A stretch of DNA of 47,298 nt from contig NZJM01000061.1 of NCBI GenBank assembly GCA_002692205.1, forward strand, positions 1 through 47,298. The letters run 5' to 3'. Under the pieces are notes generated by a model, which saw only the letters and a program-made list of their open reading frames with translations, did not search any database and was not told the origin of the DNA. This stretch comes from Legionellales bacterium. Lineage in GTDB: Bacteria; Pseudomonadota; Gammaproteobacteria; Eutrophobiales; Eutrophobiaceae. The translations under genes and the position numbers were made by a program. Below are positions 22,101 through 32,071 of the stretch, piece after piece (the first letter of the stretch is position 1; every line of letters starts with the position of its first letter).

Positions 22101-22254
22101 ACTTATTTTCTTTGCAACAGGACAAACATCATTTCTTTCACCAATGGCCGTTAGCCTAGGTTTTGGCCTAGTATTTGCAACTATGCTAATACTAATTGTA
22201 TTACCCTGTTTTTATCTTATCGCTGACGATATAAAAAATTCTTTTTCAACATAA
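19150..22254 (+). CDS. RND efflux permease subunit (AcrB/HAE superfamily)
   Basis: 1034 aa; N-terminal TM, GASPAEVEKQVT, TM4 LGMIVDDAIIVTENIFRH, RARPILLTTITTFLGVSPL. Confidence 0.94.
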   Translation: MIPIHFSLKNPLLVNLSLIIILIMGFLSWKGLPQEVFPVVDLDMVSIKTNFEGASPAEVEKQVTLAIEEEFRDSQDIDFISSISKEGVSSIIIKLKSGTNVNNFMRDTRTLLDRVNDLPDLSEEPELKRIRTRFPVITLTLFGNLSKAELYEYSEKARRRIQKIKGIASIGIAGEQDWEIWVEVDPHQLAAFNIPLGVINSALKNNLIDQPGGSIKSREGDIRLRGKGVQSDPESIKEIVLRTNDNGGELKLGDIARVVRRFEEPKTYARFNGKPSVNLTVTKTADASTIDISRKIRLLSDKLNDELPGNISAGYHTDMSVYVKTRLNVVKSSGLIGLILVLFSLYLLLNFRVALVTAFGIPVSFLFAVILLFYLNFTINMVSLFAFLIVLGMIVDDAIIVTENIFRHIENGMAPLDAASVGAKEVFWPVVVSTLTTIAAFLPIFSIGGVLGEFIKVIPVVVCCALLGSLIEAFVVLPTHAAQFIKHKKNKTFINWEALLNKYSNLLNWSIMNRYFVAILSICILFLSIAYASTRLPFQLFGEVEIGQFFVNVETPNTYSLNDSLVLAKELEKKIDSVIHEEELLSLITNVGISMIDFNRSKAGSNVIQFVIDLKKPIPSGFIDKWVTPIVSLEFDQAGTRARGADTIINEIRNEFSKVTGVNKVSILKPNAGPAGDDIELGIVGNDLVFLQEKAIEISDYMKRMSGVNDVVHDQEPGKWEYNYKLNDRGKRLGLTQNELADVVRSGYLGNEVVNVTWGEKRVPIRVIYPELIRQQSTSLVELPIVLDSGKKVFLGDVANINIGQGLNQIRRRDAQRMAKITADVDSSITTPSEVIKQINNSFSDEQKTKPYSLLFLGEKKRAEDSFKDITKALIIALAIIFFMLTALFKSLIEPLVVMFAIPFGFIGVVIGHAMFSYNIQFLSAVGTLALSGIIVNDSLIMVDFIKKLRSDGVDKIAAVIGAGKVRARPILLTTITTFLGVSPLIFFATGQTSFLSPMAVSLGFGLVFATMLILIVLPCFYLIADDIKNSFST

Positions 22255-22283
22255 CAAGATAGTATTTGATTAAGTTATATTTC

Positions 22284-22562
22284 TTATGATTTTTGATTAT
22301 TTTCTTTGTATATTACTAAAATATTACCAACATTATTGATAAGCTGTGAGTCCGTAAATTTACATATTTTTTCTATATCTATTTTTCGTTGTTCTTTTTC
22401 AGTTTGAAGTAGTTTGATTTTTATTAATTCATGATGCTCCAATGCTTGTATTATTTCTTTAATCACATTTTTAGTTATTCCGTTTTTTCCTACCCATATA
22501 ATTGGGTTTAAGTGATGTGCGGCTTCACGTAAAGATTTATTTTTTAATTTATCTATTGACAT
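22284..22562 (-). CDS. yhbY: Ribosome-assembly RNA-binding protein, YhbY/CRM domain
   Basis: 92 aa; LREAAHHLNPIIWVGKNGITKNVIKEIIQALEHHELIKIKLL. Confidence 0.92.
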   Translation of the reverse strand: MSIDKLKNKSLREAAHHLNPIIWVGKNGITKNVIKEIIQALEHHELIKIKLLQTEKEQRKIDIEKICKFTDSQLINNVGNILVIYKENNQKS

Positions 22563-22591
22563 TTATTTATATTATTTTTTTAAATTTTTAA

Positions 22592-24256
22592 TCAATTTTT
22601 ACTAATATCATTCTCTTTTGTTTCGACGAGCATATCTTTTATTTTTTCTTTTTCGATTCGGGTCATTAATGGACTATATTTATTTATTTTATGATCTAAT
22701 AATGTTGTTTTTGCATCTTTCCAGTTTAGCGGTTCAATATTTAGAAATTCTTCTGTATTCTTTGCAATTATTGGAAGTACGGGTTTTAAATACAGAGCTA
22801 ATACCCTGTATAAATTAATACCAGTTGTACAAATACTCTGTAGTTCATTATCACTATTTTTTTGCTTAGCAATAATCCATGGCTTGTGATAATCAATATA
22901 TTGATTTGCTTTGTCTGCTAACGTCATTATTTCTCGCATAGCTCTGGCATATTCTCTATTTTCATATGCATTTTCAATTTGCTCACTTTGATTTGCGAAC
23001 TCTGATTGAATATTTGTATCATGATTATTGGGACTTAATTGACCATCGAATCTTTTGTTAATAAATCCAGCACATCTACTTGCAATATTTATTACCTTAC
23101 CAATTAAATCGGAATTAACTCTTTTTAAAAAATCATCTAAGTTTAGATCAATATCATCAATACCAGGCCCAAGTTTTGCTGCAATATAATAACGTAGATA
23201 CTCAGGATTTAGATGATTTAAATAAGATCGAGCCGTTATAAATGTCCCTCGTGACTTCGACATTTTTTGTCCTTCAACTGTTAAAAAACCATGAGCATAA
23301 ACAGCAGACGGTTTTTTAAGATTACTTCCCTCTAGTATTGCTGGCCAAAATAATGCGTGAAAATAAATAATATCTTTTCCTATGAAATGATACATTTCAA
23401 TATCACTATTAGGATCACACCAATGATTAAAATCTAGTTTCTCTTTTTCGCAGAAATTTTTGAAACTTGCTAGATATCCAATAGGGGCATCCAACCAAAC
23501 ATAAAAGAATTTGTTTGTTGTGCCAGGTATTTTAAAACCGAAATAAGGCTCATCGCGTGATATGTCCCACTCTTGTAGCCCAGCTTCGAACCATTCATCA
23601 AGTTTATTGGTTACTTCATTTTGTAAGTGACCTTCATGCGTCCATTTAAGCAAGTTTTCTTCAAAATCATGGAGCTTAAAAAAATAATGTTCAGATTCTT
23701 TTTCAATCGGTTTTTTACCGGTAATAGCGGAGATTGGATTGATTAAATCAGTTGGCGCATACGTTGCGCCACATACCTCACAGTTATCCCCATACTGATT
23801 TACAGCATGACATTTTGGGCATTCTCCACGAATAAAACGATCTGGCAGAAACATATTCTTTTCGGGATCGTACAATTGCTTGATAACTCTTTTAGTAATA
23901 TGCCCACCTTCATTTAATTTTTTAAAGATACTATTTGCAAGCGACTGATTCTCTTTCGAATGTGTACTATGGTAATTATCAAAAGTTATAGCAAAGTCAT
24001 TAAAATCGCGCTCATGTTCATTTTTCATTTGTTCAATTAGAGTTTCAGGCGATGTGCCTTTTTCCTGCGCCTTCAGCATTATAGGCGTACCATGGGAGTC
24101 ATCCGCACAAATATAAACACACTGATGCCCCCTCATTTTTTGGAATCGAACCCAGATGTCAGTTTGGATATACTCGACCATGTGCCCAATATGAATTGGC
24201 CCATTTGCATAAGGCAGGGCACTTGTGACTAAAATTTGACGCTGTTTGTCTCTCAT
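22592..24256 (-). CDS. metG: Methionyl-tRNA synthetase, likely start [19 protein letters not shown] (ORF extends to 24304)
   Basis: [49 protein letters not shown]. Confidence 0.96.
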   Translation of the reverse strand: MRDKQRQILVTSALPYANGPIHIGHMVEYIQTDIWVRFQKMRGHQCVYICADDSHGTPIMLKAQEKGTSPETLIEQMKNEHERDFNDFAITFDNYHSTHSKENQSLANSIFKKLNEGGHITKRVIKQLYDPEKNMFLPDRFIRGECPKCHAVNQYGDNCEVCGATYAPTDLINPISAITGKKPIEKESEHYFFKLHDFEENLLKWTHEGHLQNEVTNKLDEWFEAGLQEWDISRDEPYFGFKIPGTTNKFFYVWLDAPIGYLASFKNFCEKEKLDFNHWCDPNSDIEMYHFIGKDIIYFHALFWPAILEGSNLKKPSAVYAHGFLTVEGQKMSKSRGTFITARSYLNHLNPEYLRYYIAAKLGPGIDDIDLNLDDFLKRVNSDLIGKVINIASRCAGFINKRFDGQLSPNNHDTNIQSEFANQSEQIENAYENREYARAMREIMTLADKANQYIDYHKPWIIAKQKNSDNELQSICTTGINLYRVLALYLKPVLPIIAKNTEEFLNIEPLNWKDAKTTLLDHKINKYSPLMTRIEKEKIKDMLVETKENDISKN

Positions 24257-24381
24257 TACGGTTAAGGCTATAGAATTATGGTGCGGTAAACTAGCATTAT
24301 TCAATGATTACGTGAAGTGATTGTAATAAATTTGTAGAATGTATTCCTAAGTAAGTTAGGTATAAATATCGAGATATCAAA

Positions 24382-25461
24382 ATGAATCATGAAAAAATAG
24401 AAGAAATACTATCCAGTATAATGGATCCGTATATAAAAAAAGACTTAACTAGCACACAGAGCATTAAGAACATAAGTATTGTTGATAATAATGTCTATAT
24501 AGATATTGAGTTTGGCTATCCGTTAGATGGTATCAAGCAAGAATTATCTAAAAAAATTAAAGATGAAATCTCTAAAGTAGGGAATATTGACTGTACTGTT
24601 AATATATCGTGTAAGATTGTTTCGCATGTGGCGCAAAAAGGGACGCAGTTATTACCTAATGTTAAAAATACGATTGCTGTTGCATCAGGAAAAGGTGGAG
24701 TGGGTAAATCAACAACCTCTGTTAATCTTGCTCTTGCTTTACAAGCGGAAGGCGCGAGTGTCGGTATTTTAGACGCAGATATTTATGGCCCCAGTCAACC
24801 CAGAATGTTAGGTCTTAAAGGAAAACCCGATTCGCATGATGGAAAGACAGTGGAGCCAAAAGAAAATTATCATATACAGTCAATGTCTATTGGTTATTTG
24901 ATTGATGAAGAAACACCCATGATATGGCGTGGTCCGATGGTCACAGGTGCTCTGGAACAATTATTAAACGATACTAATTGGAGAGATCTAGATTATCTTA
25001 TTATTGATCTTCCTCCAGGCACTGGTGATATCCAATTAACATTGTGCCAAAAAATTCCAGTTAGTGGAGCAGTTATTATTACTACCCCTCAAGATATTGC
25101 ATTATTAGATGCAAAAAAAGCACTAAAGATGTTTGAAAAAGTTCAAGTGCCAGTTCTAGGTATTATTGAAAATATGAGCACCCATATCTGTAGTAAATGC
25201 GGCAATGAAGAACATATTTTTGGTAGTGGCGGCGGAGAAAGCATGTCGAGACAATATGAGGTGGAATTATTAGGCTCATTACCACTAGATATAAAAATTC
25301 GTGAAGGTGTTGATAACGGCAAACCAACTGTTGCACTAGATCCAAATTCTGTTATTTCTAAGAATTATCGTGACATCGCAAGATCTGTTGCTGCAAAAAT
25401 TTCGCTACAAGCAAAGGATTATACGAGTAAATTTCCAAAGATAGTGATTGAGAATAATTGA
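24382..25461 (+). CDS. mrp: Iron-sulfur cluster carrier protein Mrp/ApbC (MIP18-like N-terminus plus P-loop ATPase)
   Basis: IAVASGKGGVGKSTTSVNLALALQ, DADIYGPSQPRMLG, DYLIIDLPPGTGDIQLTL, ENMSTHICSKCGNEEHIFG. Confidence 0.95.
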   Translation: MNHEKIEEILSSIMDPYIKKDLTSTQSIKNISIVDNNVYIDIEFGYPLDGIKQELSKKIKDEISKVGNIDCTVNISCKIVSHVAQKGTQLLPNVKNTIAVASGKGGVGKSTTSVNLALALQAEGASVGILDADIYGPSQPRMLGLKGKPDSHDGKTVEPKENYHIQSMSIGYLIDEETPMIWRGPMVTGALEQLLNDTNWRDLDYLIIDLPPGTGDIQLTLCQKIPVSGAVIITTPQDIALLDAKKALKMFEKVQVPVLGIIENMSTHICSKCGNEEHIFGSGGGESMSRQYEVELLGSLPLDIKIREGVDNGKPTVALDPNSVISKNYRDIARSVAAKISLQAKDYTSKFPKIVIENN

Positions 25462-25507
25462 ATGAATGCGTAGTCTCATAATATTTTAGATTAAAGAGAT
25501 AATTTTA

Positions 25508-26074
25508 ATGAGTATAAAAAGCGATCAATGGATTAGAAAAATGGCAAAAGAGAATGGAATGATTGAGCCGTTTGAGCCGTTTCAGGTAAAAAAAAATAAA
25601 GCAGAAAAATTAATATCATATGGAACATCTAGTTATGGTTATGATGTTAGATGTTCAGATGAATTTAAAATTTTTACTAATGTTCACTCAAGTACGGTCG
25701 ACCCAAAAAAATTTGATCCAAACAGTTTCGTTGATATTAAAGCCGACCATTGCATAATACCACCTAATGCTTTTGCATTAGCGCGGACAGTTGAATATTT
25801 TCGTATACCAAGAAATATTCTTACTATATGTTTGGGTAAATCCACCTATGCACGTTGTGGAATTATCGTAAATGTAACGCCCCTAGAGCCTGAATGGGAA
25901 GGGCATGTCACTTTAGAATTTTCAAATACAACTAATTTGCCAGCAAAAATCTATGCAAATGAGGGTATTGCACAAGTTATTTTTCTGGAGTCTGATGAGG
26001 AATGTGAGACGTCATATAAAGATAGATCTGGAAAATACCAGGGACAAAGGGGTGTTACTCTCCCAAAGGCATAA
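25508..26074 (+). CDS. dcd: dCTP deaminase
   Basis: [70 protein letters not shown]. Confidence 0.97.
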   Translation: MSIKSDQWIRKMAKENGMIEPFEPFQVKKNKAEKLISYGTSSYGYDVRCSDEFKIFTNVHSSTVDPKKFDPNSFVDIKADHCIIPPNAFALARTVEYFRIPRNILTICLGKSTYARCGIIVNVTPLEPEWEGHVTLEFSNTTNLPAKIYANEGIAQVIFLESDEECETSYKDRSGKYQGQRGVTLPKA

Positions 26075-26104
26075 TTGAAAATTCAGCATTACTAGACTAT
26101 TACA

Positions 26105-27496
26105 ATGATTAACTTTCCAATTTTTATAAAACTTCAAGATCAGGAATGTCTTGTAGTAGGAGGCGGAGCTGTTGCTGCAAGAAAAATCAAGCATCTATTA
26201 AATGCTGGCGCGAAAGTATCTGTTGTCTCGCCTACTATTCAAGCCTCATTAGAAGAAGTTCACAAATTAGGTAAGATTGATTATTTTAAAGAGAAATATT
26301 GCGAAAAGTTTCTTGAAGAAAAAAAAATAGTTGTAGCTGCAACCAATAATGCACAGCTTAACTATCAAATTGCTGAACAAGCAAAATCAAAAAATATATT
26401 TGTAAATGTTGCTGATAATCCCGAAGCTGGAACATTCATAATTCCATCCATTGTAGATAGAAGTCCTATTATAATTGCAATTTCAACTAGCGGCATTGCT
26501 CCCGTTTTAACTAGATTGTTAAGTACAAAATTGGAGACAGTAATTCCATCAAGATATGGTGAATTAGCAAAGCTGATTAGTTCTTTTCGTGGAAAAGTAA
26601 AAGAAAAGTATAAAAATATCAAAGATAGACGTAGATTTTGGGAAAATATTCTGAATAGCTCAATAGCTGAAATGTTTTATGCTGGGCAAGAAGAGAAAAC
26701 ATTAAAGTTAATTGGAAAAATACTTAAGGATGATAAGCCAGTTGTAAAACATACTGGAGAAGTATATCTAGTAGGTGGTGGTCCTGGCGATCCAGAATTA
26801 TTAACATTTCGCGCTTTACGTTTAATGCAACAATCTGATGTTGTTCTATATGATCGATTAATATCACCAAAAATTCTTGATTTTGTTCGTAAAGATGCTG
26901 AAAGAATTTATGTCGGAAAGAAGAGAGATAGGCATACATTACCTCAATCTGAGATTAATCAATTGTTAGTAGATTTAGCCAAACAAGGAAAGCGTGTGTT
27001 GCGACTAAAAGGCGGAGATCCATTTATGTTTGGACGCGGAGGCGAAGAAATCGATTTACTTAATGAGAATGAGGTTTCATTTCAAATTGTTCCTGGAATT
27101 ACAGCTGCAAGTGGTTGCGCATCTTATGCAGGTATTCCACTGACTCACCGTGATTATGCACAATCTTGTTTATTTGTAACTGGGCATCTAAAAGATGGCA
27201 GTATGAATTTAAATTGGCAAACTTTAGTGCAGCCTCAGCAAACTATAGCTGTTTACATGGGCACTCATAGTTTGAGTATATTGAGTCATCAATTAATGAA
27301 ACACGGAATGAAAAAGTCTATGCCGGCTGCGATTATTCAGCAAGGAACAACAGGAGAGCAAAGTGTTTTTCTCTCAACTATTGAACTACTACCTGAACTG
27401 CAAAGAGAAAATAATATTAAACCACCTAGCATGATTATTATCGGAGAAGTAGTCTCACTTCATGAAAAACTCGCTTGGTATAAGTCTGATACCTAA
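26105..27496 (+). CDS. cysG: Siroheme synthase (uroporphyrinogen-III C-methyltransferase / precorrin-2 dehydrogenase / ferrochelatase)
   Basis: N-terminal LVVGGGAVAARKI; C-terminal SUMT VYLVGGGPGDPELLTFRALRLMQQSDVVLYD, LRLKGGDPFMFGRGGEE. Confidence 0.96.
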   Translation: MINFPIFIKLQDQECLVVGGGAVAARKIKHLLNAGAKVSVVSPTIQASLEEVHKLGKIDYFKEKYCEKFLEEKKIVVAATNNAQLNYQIAEQAKSKNIFVNVADNPEAGTFIIPSIVDRSPIIIAISTSGIAPVLTRLLSTKLETVIPSRYGELAKLISSFRGKVKEKYKNIKDRRRFWENILNSSIAEMFYAGQEEKTLKLIGKILKDDKPVVKHTGEVYLVGGGPGDPELLTFRALRLMQQSDVVLYDRLISPKILDFVRKDAERIYVGKKRDRHTLPQSEINQLLVDLAKQGKRVLRLKGGDPFMFGRGGEEIDLLNENEVSFQIVPGITAASGCASYAGIPLTHRDYAQSCLFVTGHLKDGSMNLNWQTLVQPQQTIAVYMGTHSLSILSHQLMKHGMKKSMPAAIIQQGTTGEQSVFLSTIELLPELQRENNIKPPSMIIIGEVVSLHEKLAWYKSDT

Positions 27497-27554
27497 TTAC
27501 TAGCATATCTTCTCAAAGTTCTAATCGTTATTGCTATTAAATAGAAGAAAATAA

Positions 27555-27583
27555 TTGAAAGTTCTCGCTAAGTACTCTATTCT
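27555..27583 (+). promoter_or_regulatory. Candidate sigma70 promoter of lexA
   Basis: TTGAAA (27555-27560), 17-bp spacer, TATTCT (27578-27583). Confidence 0.6.
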
Positions 27584-27609
27584 AACAAAGAGAACTTATG
27601 GAGAACTTT
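27558..27609. promoter_or_regulatory. Pair of inverted 20-bp LexA-type operator copies flanking the lexA start of transcription
   Basis: 27558-27577 AAAGTTCTCGCTAAGTACTC; 27590-27609 is the reverse complement of AAAGTTCTCCATAAGTTCTC (17/20 identical). The second copy contains GTTC-N7-GTTC exactly. Confidence 0.6.
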
Positions 27610-27611
27610 AA

Positions 27612-28205
27612 ATGCTAACGGGTTTAGAAGAGAAAATTTTACAGTGTATTACAATTTATATAACTCAGAATGGTCGAAGCCCAACACTAGATGAGATTGG
27701 TCAATTACTTTCAATTAAATCCAAAGGGACTATTCATCGTTATATTAAATCATTAATTAAAAAAGGCCATCTTCACCGAAGCGGGAGGAATTGGCGAGGC
27801 ATCCGTCTTACTGGGGAGCAAAATCGAAAGTTAACTATTTTACCTCTAGCGGGCAGAATTGCTGCTGGAAAACCAATAGAGGCAATTTCTGAACAATATG
27901 AAATAAACTTTTCTGAAATGCTATTGGGACCAGGTCGATATGTTCTTGAGGTGCAGGGAGATTCTATGATTGATGCAGGTATATTGGATGGTGATCTGGT
28001 TATTATCAGAGAGACGCAATCCGCTGATAATGGGGATATAGTTGTTGCATTAATTGATAATAGTGAAGCAACTCTGAAGCGGCTTAAAAAAAATGGAAAT
28101 CAAATTGAATTAATTCCCGATAATAAATCAATGAGTCCAATGAAATATTCGGCAGATCGAATAAATGTTCAAGGTGTCGTGGTGGGGCAGGTAAGAATGT
28201 ATTAA
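27612..28205 (+). CDS. lexA: LexA-family SOS repressor
   Basis: 197 aa; wHTH GRSPTLDEIGQLLSIKSKGTIHRYIKSLIKKG, AG cleavage-like LAGRIAAGKPIEA, VQGDSMIDAGILDGDLVIIRE, catalytic-Lys region ATLKRLKK. Confidence 0.9.
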   Translation: MLTGLEEKILQCITIYITQNGRSPTLDEIGQLLSIKSKGTIHRYIKSLIKKGHLHRSGRNWRGIRLTGEQNRKLTILPLAGRIAAGKPIEAISEQYEINFSEMLLGPGRYVLEVQGDSMIDAGILDGDLVIIRETQSADNGDIVVALIDNSEATLKRLKKNGNQIELIPDNKSMSPMKYSADRINVQGVVVGQVRMY

Positions 28206-28238
28206 CTATTTTTTATTTTATAAATTCGACATTAGGAT

Positions 28239-28841
28239 CTATACATCTTTTCTATAGCGATGTTGAGCACTCATCACTACTTTGATTAGTGCTTCCTGTA
28301 ATATTGAATCGCTATCGTTACTAAATAAGGAAAATATTAGTATTAGTTTTCCTACTCCTAATGCTCCTTGAGTTAGGTATTGGTATTCTCCGGATGAAGC
28401 ACTACTATCTGATAGATTGAAAAAGTATCCAATTCCATATTTTCCTGAAATTTTTTCTAATTCCAGCTCAGTCTGATCCGAGTGAAGCAGAGCTTGTTTT
28501 CCAGTTTTTTCTACTAAAGAACGAATATATTCGGGAGATGAGATATTTCTCTGAAAACCATCTTCCCAGAGTACCGACAAGTTTAGTTGGTAAATTTCCT
28601 CTTTGTCTTTATTAAGATTATAGAATGTAATTATTGGTGGTTTATCTTCATTTGTTGTTGTGAAATTATAATTCCAGATTTTTGGAACATCGATTACGAG
28701 CTTACCATGACCCGGTATTGCAAATGATTCAGAGTCAGTCCTATACTCAGTGGTATTTTCTGTTGTAGCGGAGGTATTAATTACATACAAAGAAATAAAT
28801 AATAGAAAAATATTTTTATAATTATTATCCAATTTAAGCAT
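28239..28841 (-). CDS. Hypothetical exported protein
   Basis: 200 aa with N-terminal hydrophobic signal-like segment (NIFLLFISLYVINTSA); no family recognised. Confidence 0.7.
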   Translation of the reverse strand: MLKLDNNYKNIFLLFISLYVINTSATTENTTEYRTDSESFAIPGHGKLVIDVPKIWNYNFTTTNEDKPPIITFYNLNKDKEEIYQLNLSVLWEDGFQRNISSPEYIRSLVEKTGKQALLHSDQTELELEKISGKYGIGYFFNLSDSSASSGEYQYLTQGALGVGKLILIFSLFSNDSDSILQEALIKVVMSAQHRYRKDV

Positions 28842-28891
28842 AGTGTATTTAGGTATTTACAAAAATTAATTTTATGTTTTTACTTTACTGG

Positions 28892-30100
28892 CTATTTTTG
28901 GAATACAATACAAGCATTTGTTCCACCAAAACCAAAGCTATTAGACATTATAGTTTTTAATCCCGCACCATCAATTCTATTTAGAGCGATTGGTATATCT
29001 TTTGCTTTTGAATCAATCTCTTCGATATTCATTGATTTCGCTATAAAATTATTTTCTAGCATAAGTAAGCTGTATATTGATTCATTTGAACCAGCAGCAC
29101 CCAAGCCATGCCCTGTTTGTGATTTTGTTGCACTGATTAAAGGGATTTTACTTTTGAAAACTCTTTTAATTGCATCTAGCTCTGTTACATCTCCAGCAGG
29201 GGTACTAGTAGCATGAGCATTAATATAATCAATTGGCACCTCTACAGATGCTAGCGCTTGTTGCATACATCTTACCGCACCTTCCCCAGATGGTTTTACC
29301 ATATCGAAGCCATCCGAGGTCGCCCCATAACCAATAATTTCAGCATAAATATTTGCATTACGAGCTAACGCATGCTCCATCTCTTCTACAACGAGAATAC
29401 TTCCTCCACCTGATATGACAAAACCATCACGTTTTGCATCGTAAGGTCGAGAGGCTTTTTCGGGACTACTATTATATTTAGATGATAAGGCGCCCATGCT
29501 GTCGAAGAGTAATGTTGATGTCCAGTGAATTTCTTCACCACCTCCTGCAAAAATTATATCTTGTTTCCCAGATTGTATAATTTCGTACGCATTACCAATA
29601 CAATGCGCGCTTGTTGCGCAAGCTGAACTAATTGAATAGTTAACACCTTTGATTTTATATGCAACAGATAGACATGCACTATTTGAGCTAGTCATTATTC
29701 TCGGCACCATCGTAGGCCCTACTTTACGAGCGCCACGTGCACGAAGAGTATCTATGACATCAAGCATATTTTTATTTGAGCTACCTCCCTGACCTACAAT
29801 TAATCCAGTTCTTTCATTTGAAATATTCGCTTCATTGAGATTTGCGTCTTCGATTGCCTCTTGCATTGCGATATAACAATAAGCGGCACTGTCGCCCATG
29901 AATCTTTTTTGTTTGCGATCTATAAATGCATCTAAGTCAATATCTATTGCACCATAAACATGTGAACGAAATTCTAGTTCTGCATACTCAGGTGAATATT
30001 GGATACCAGACTTACTATTTTTTAAGGAATCTAATACATCACTTTTATTATTTCCTATGCTGGAAACGATCCCCATACCTGTAATAACTACTCTTTTCAA
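28892..30100 (-). CDS. fabB: Beta-ketoacyl-ACP synthase I; probable TTG start at [10 protein letters not shown] (ORF extends to 30199 into fabA)
   Basis: [86 protein letters not shown]. Confidence 0.95.
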   Translation of the reverse strand: MKRVVITGMGIVSSIGNNKSDVLDSLKNSKSGIQYSPEYAELEFRSHVYGAIDIDLDAFIDRKQKRFMGDSAAYCYIAMQEAIEDANLNEANISNERTGLIVGQGGSSNKNMLDVIDTLRARGARKVGPTMVPRIMTSSNSACLSVAYKIKGVNYSISSACATSAHCIGNAYEIIQSGKQDIIFAGGGEEIHWTSTLLFDSMGALSSKYNSSPEKASRPYDAKRDGFVISGGGSILVVEEMEHALARNANIYAEIIGYGATSDGFDMVKPSGEGAVRCMQQALASVEVPIDYINAHATSTPAGDVTELDAIKRVFKSKIPLISATKSQTGHGLGAAGSNESIYSLLMLENNFIAKSMNIEEIDSKAKDIPIALNRIDGAGLKTIMSNSFGFGGTNACIVFQK

Positions 30101-30113
30101 TTTTAATAAATTC

Positions 30114-30629
30114 CTAAAAATTATCGGTTGATTTAAATAGGCCAACACGCAAGTCTTCAGCAACATAGATTTCTTTGCCGTCAACAGACATACTTGCATC
30201 TGCTACTCCCATTACCAATTTTCTTAATACAACTCTTCTTACATCAACGCGGTATGTAACTAGCTTATTTTTTGGTGTTACCTGACCAGAAAATTTCACA
30301 TTTCCAGCACCAAGCGCTCGACCCCTTCCTTCAGCTCCGGACCAACCAAGGAAGAATCCAACTAATTGCCACATCGCATCTAAACCAAGACAACCTGGCA
30401 TAACAGGATCACCATCAAAATGGCAACCGAAGAACCAGAGGTCAGAATTTATATCAAGTTCAGCAATAATTTCTCCTTTACCAGCTTTTCCTCCATCTTT
30501 AGAAATATTAACGATTCGATCGAACATCAGCATCGGTTTTAGAGGTAGCTGTGCATTGTTTATGCCAAACATTTTCCCGAGTCCGCAAAGATTTAACTCT
30601 TCTTGCGTATAGCTATTTTTTATATTCAT
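30114..30629 (-). CDS. fabA: 3-hydroxydecanoyl-ACP dehydratase/isomerase
   Basis: 171 aa; [63 protein letters not shown]. Confidence 0.97.
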   Translation of the reverse strand: MNIKNSYTQEELNLCGLGKMFGINNAQLPLKPMLMFDRIVNISKDGGKAGKGEIIAELDINSDLWFFGCHFDGDPVMPGCLGLDAMWQLVGFFLGWSGAEGRGRALGAGNVKFSGQVTPKNKLVTYRVDVRRVVLRKLVMGVADASMSVDGKEIYVAEDLRVGLFKSTDNF

Positions 30630-30698
30630 TGCTCAATATTATCTCACGTCAGTAGTTTTTTTTCTAAAAAAACCGGCTTATATATATTACAACTATTC

Positions 30699-30726
30699 TT
30701 GACAGTGTCTATTTGCCCATTAGACT
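30699..30726 (+). promoter_or_regulatory. Candidate sigma70 promoter for ispG
   Basis: TTGACA (30699-30704), 16-bp spacer, TAGACT (30721-30726). Confidence 0.5.
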
Positions 30727-30757
30727 TTAGGTATATGTTAAATAGCAAGATTATCTC

Positions 30758-31975
30758 ATGACTCAAGAAAGACGACACAGTATTGCCGTAAAGATTGGAT
30801 CGGTAATGATCGGAGGTGATAATCCGATTGTTGTTCAGTCGATGACCAATACTGATACTGCAGATATTGATGCAACAGTTAAACAAGTACAACAATTAGC
30901 TGCTGCTGGATCAGAATTGGTTAGAATTACGGTTAATACTAACGAAGCCGCGTCGGCGGTTGCGATTATACGTGAAAGACTCGATAAACTGGGTTGTAAT
31001 GTACCGCTAGTTGGAGATTTTCATTACAACGGTCATAAATTATTAATTAATTATCCTGATTGCGCTCAAGCTTTGGGTAAGTATCGAATCAACCCAGGTA
31101 ATGTTGGTTTTGGGAAAAAAAAGGATAATCAGTATGAGATAATGATTGAGCAGGCTATAGAGAATGATAAACCCGTTAGAATTGGCGTTAATTGGGGTAG
31201 CCTGGATCAAGCATTACTAACGGAAATGATGGATACCAATGCTAAAAAATCAGTTCCCTCAGACGCAAATGATGTTATGCAGGAAGCACTGATTGTTTCA
31301 GCATTAAATAGTGCTAAACAAGCTGAAGAAATAGGCTTAGCTAGAGATCATATAATTTTGTCTTGCAAAGTAAGCGGCGTTCAAAAATTAATTTCAGTAT
31401 ATAGAGACATTGCTAAAAGATGTGATTATGCATTACATTTGGGTTTAACTGAGGCAGGTATGGGCTCAAAAGGAATAGTTGCTTCCACCGCATCAATTGG
31501 GGTATTACTTCAAGAAGGTATTGGCGACACAATTCGAATCTCACTCACACCTGAACCCGGGGGCGATAGATGTAATGAAGTTATTGTTGCTCAGGAAATA
31601 TTACAAACAATGGGTTTACGATCATTCACTCCTCTTGTAACGGCTTGTCCAGGATGCGGCAGAACAACAAGCACAGTATTTCAAGAGTTAGCAGATAGCA
31701 TTCAAGCATATGTTCGTAGTCAAATGCCCATTTGGAGAGAAAAATATATTGGCGTGGAAGATATGAACCTTGCTGTTATGGGTTGTATTGTAAATGGGCC
31801 AGGGGAGAGTAAGCATGCCGATATCGGGATCAGTCTACCTGGGACAGGTGAAAATCCCTCAGCTCCCGTATTTGTCGATGGAAGGAAAACAGTAACATTG
31901 AAGGGTGACACAATCGCTGAAGACTTTAGAAAGATCGTAGACGATTATGTAAAAAATAGATATTCATTAAAATAA
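30758..31975 (+). CDS. ispG: (E)-4-hydroxy-3-methylbut-2-enyl-diphosphate synthase
   Basis: [66 protein letters not shown]. Confidence 0.97.
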   Translation: MTQERRHSIAVKIGSVMIGGDNPIVVQSMTNTDTADIDATVKQVQQLAAAGSELVRITVNTNEAASAVAIIRERLDKLGCNVPLVGDFHYNGHKLLINYPDCAQALGKYRINPGNVGFGKKKDNQYEIMIEQAIENDKPVRIGVNWGSLDQALLTEMMDTNAKKSVPSDANDVMQEALIVSALNSAKQAEEIGLARDHIILSCKVSGVQKLISVYRDIAKRCDYALHLGLTEAGMGSKGIVASTASIGVLLQEGIGDTIRISLTPEPGGDRCNEVIVAQEILQTMGLRSFTPLVTACPGCGRTTSTVFQELADSIQAYVRSQMPIWREKYIGVEDMNLAVMGCIVNGPGESKHADIGISLPGTGENPSAPVFVDGRKTVTLKGDTIAEDFRKIVDDYVKNRYSLK

Positions 31976-32071
31976 AAAATGAGATTTTTTTTGGTTAAGC
32001 AAGCGTATAGCTCAAGTGCAACAAACTAATTATAAATTTCCTTCATAATTAAGTAGAAGATTGAGGCAATA

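Noticed and set aside
30101-30199. N-terminal extension of the fabB ORF into fabA
   Set aside because: Conserved FabB sequence starts at KRVVITGMG preceded by a TTG codon at 30100; the extension lies within the fabA coding region.
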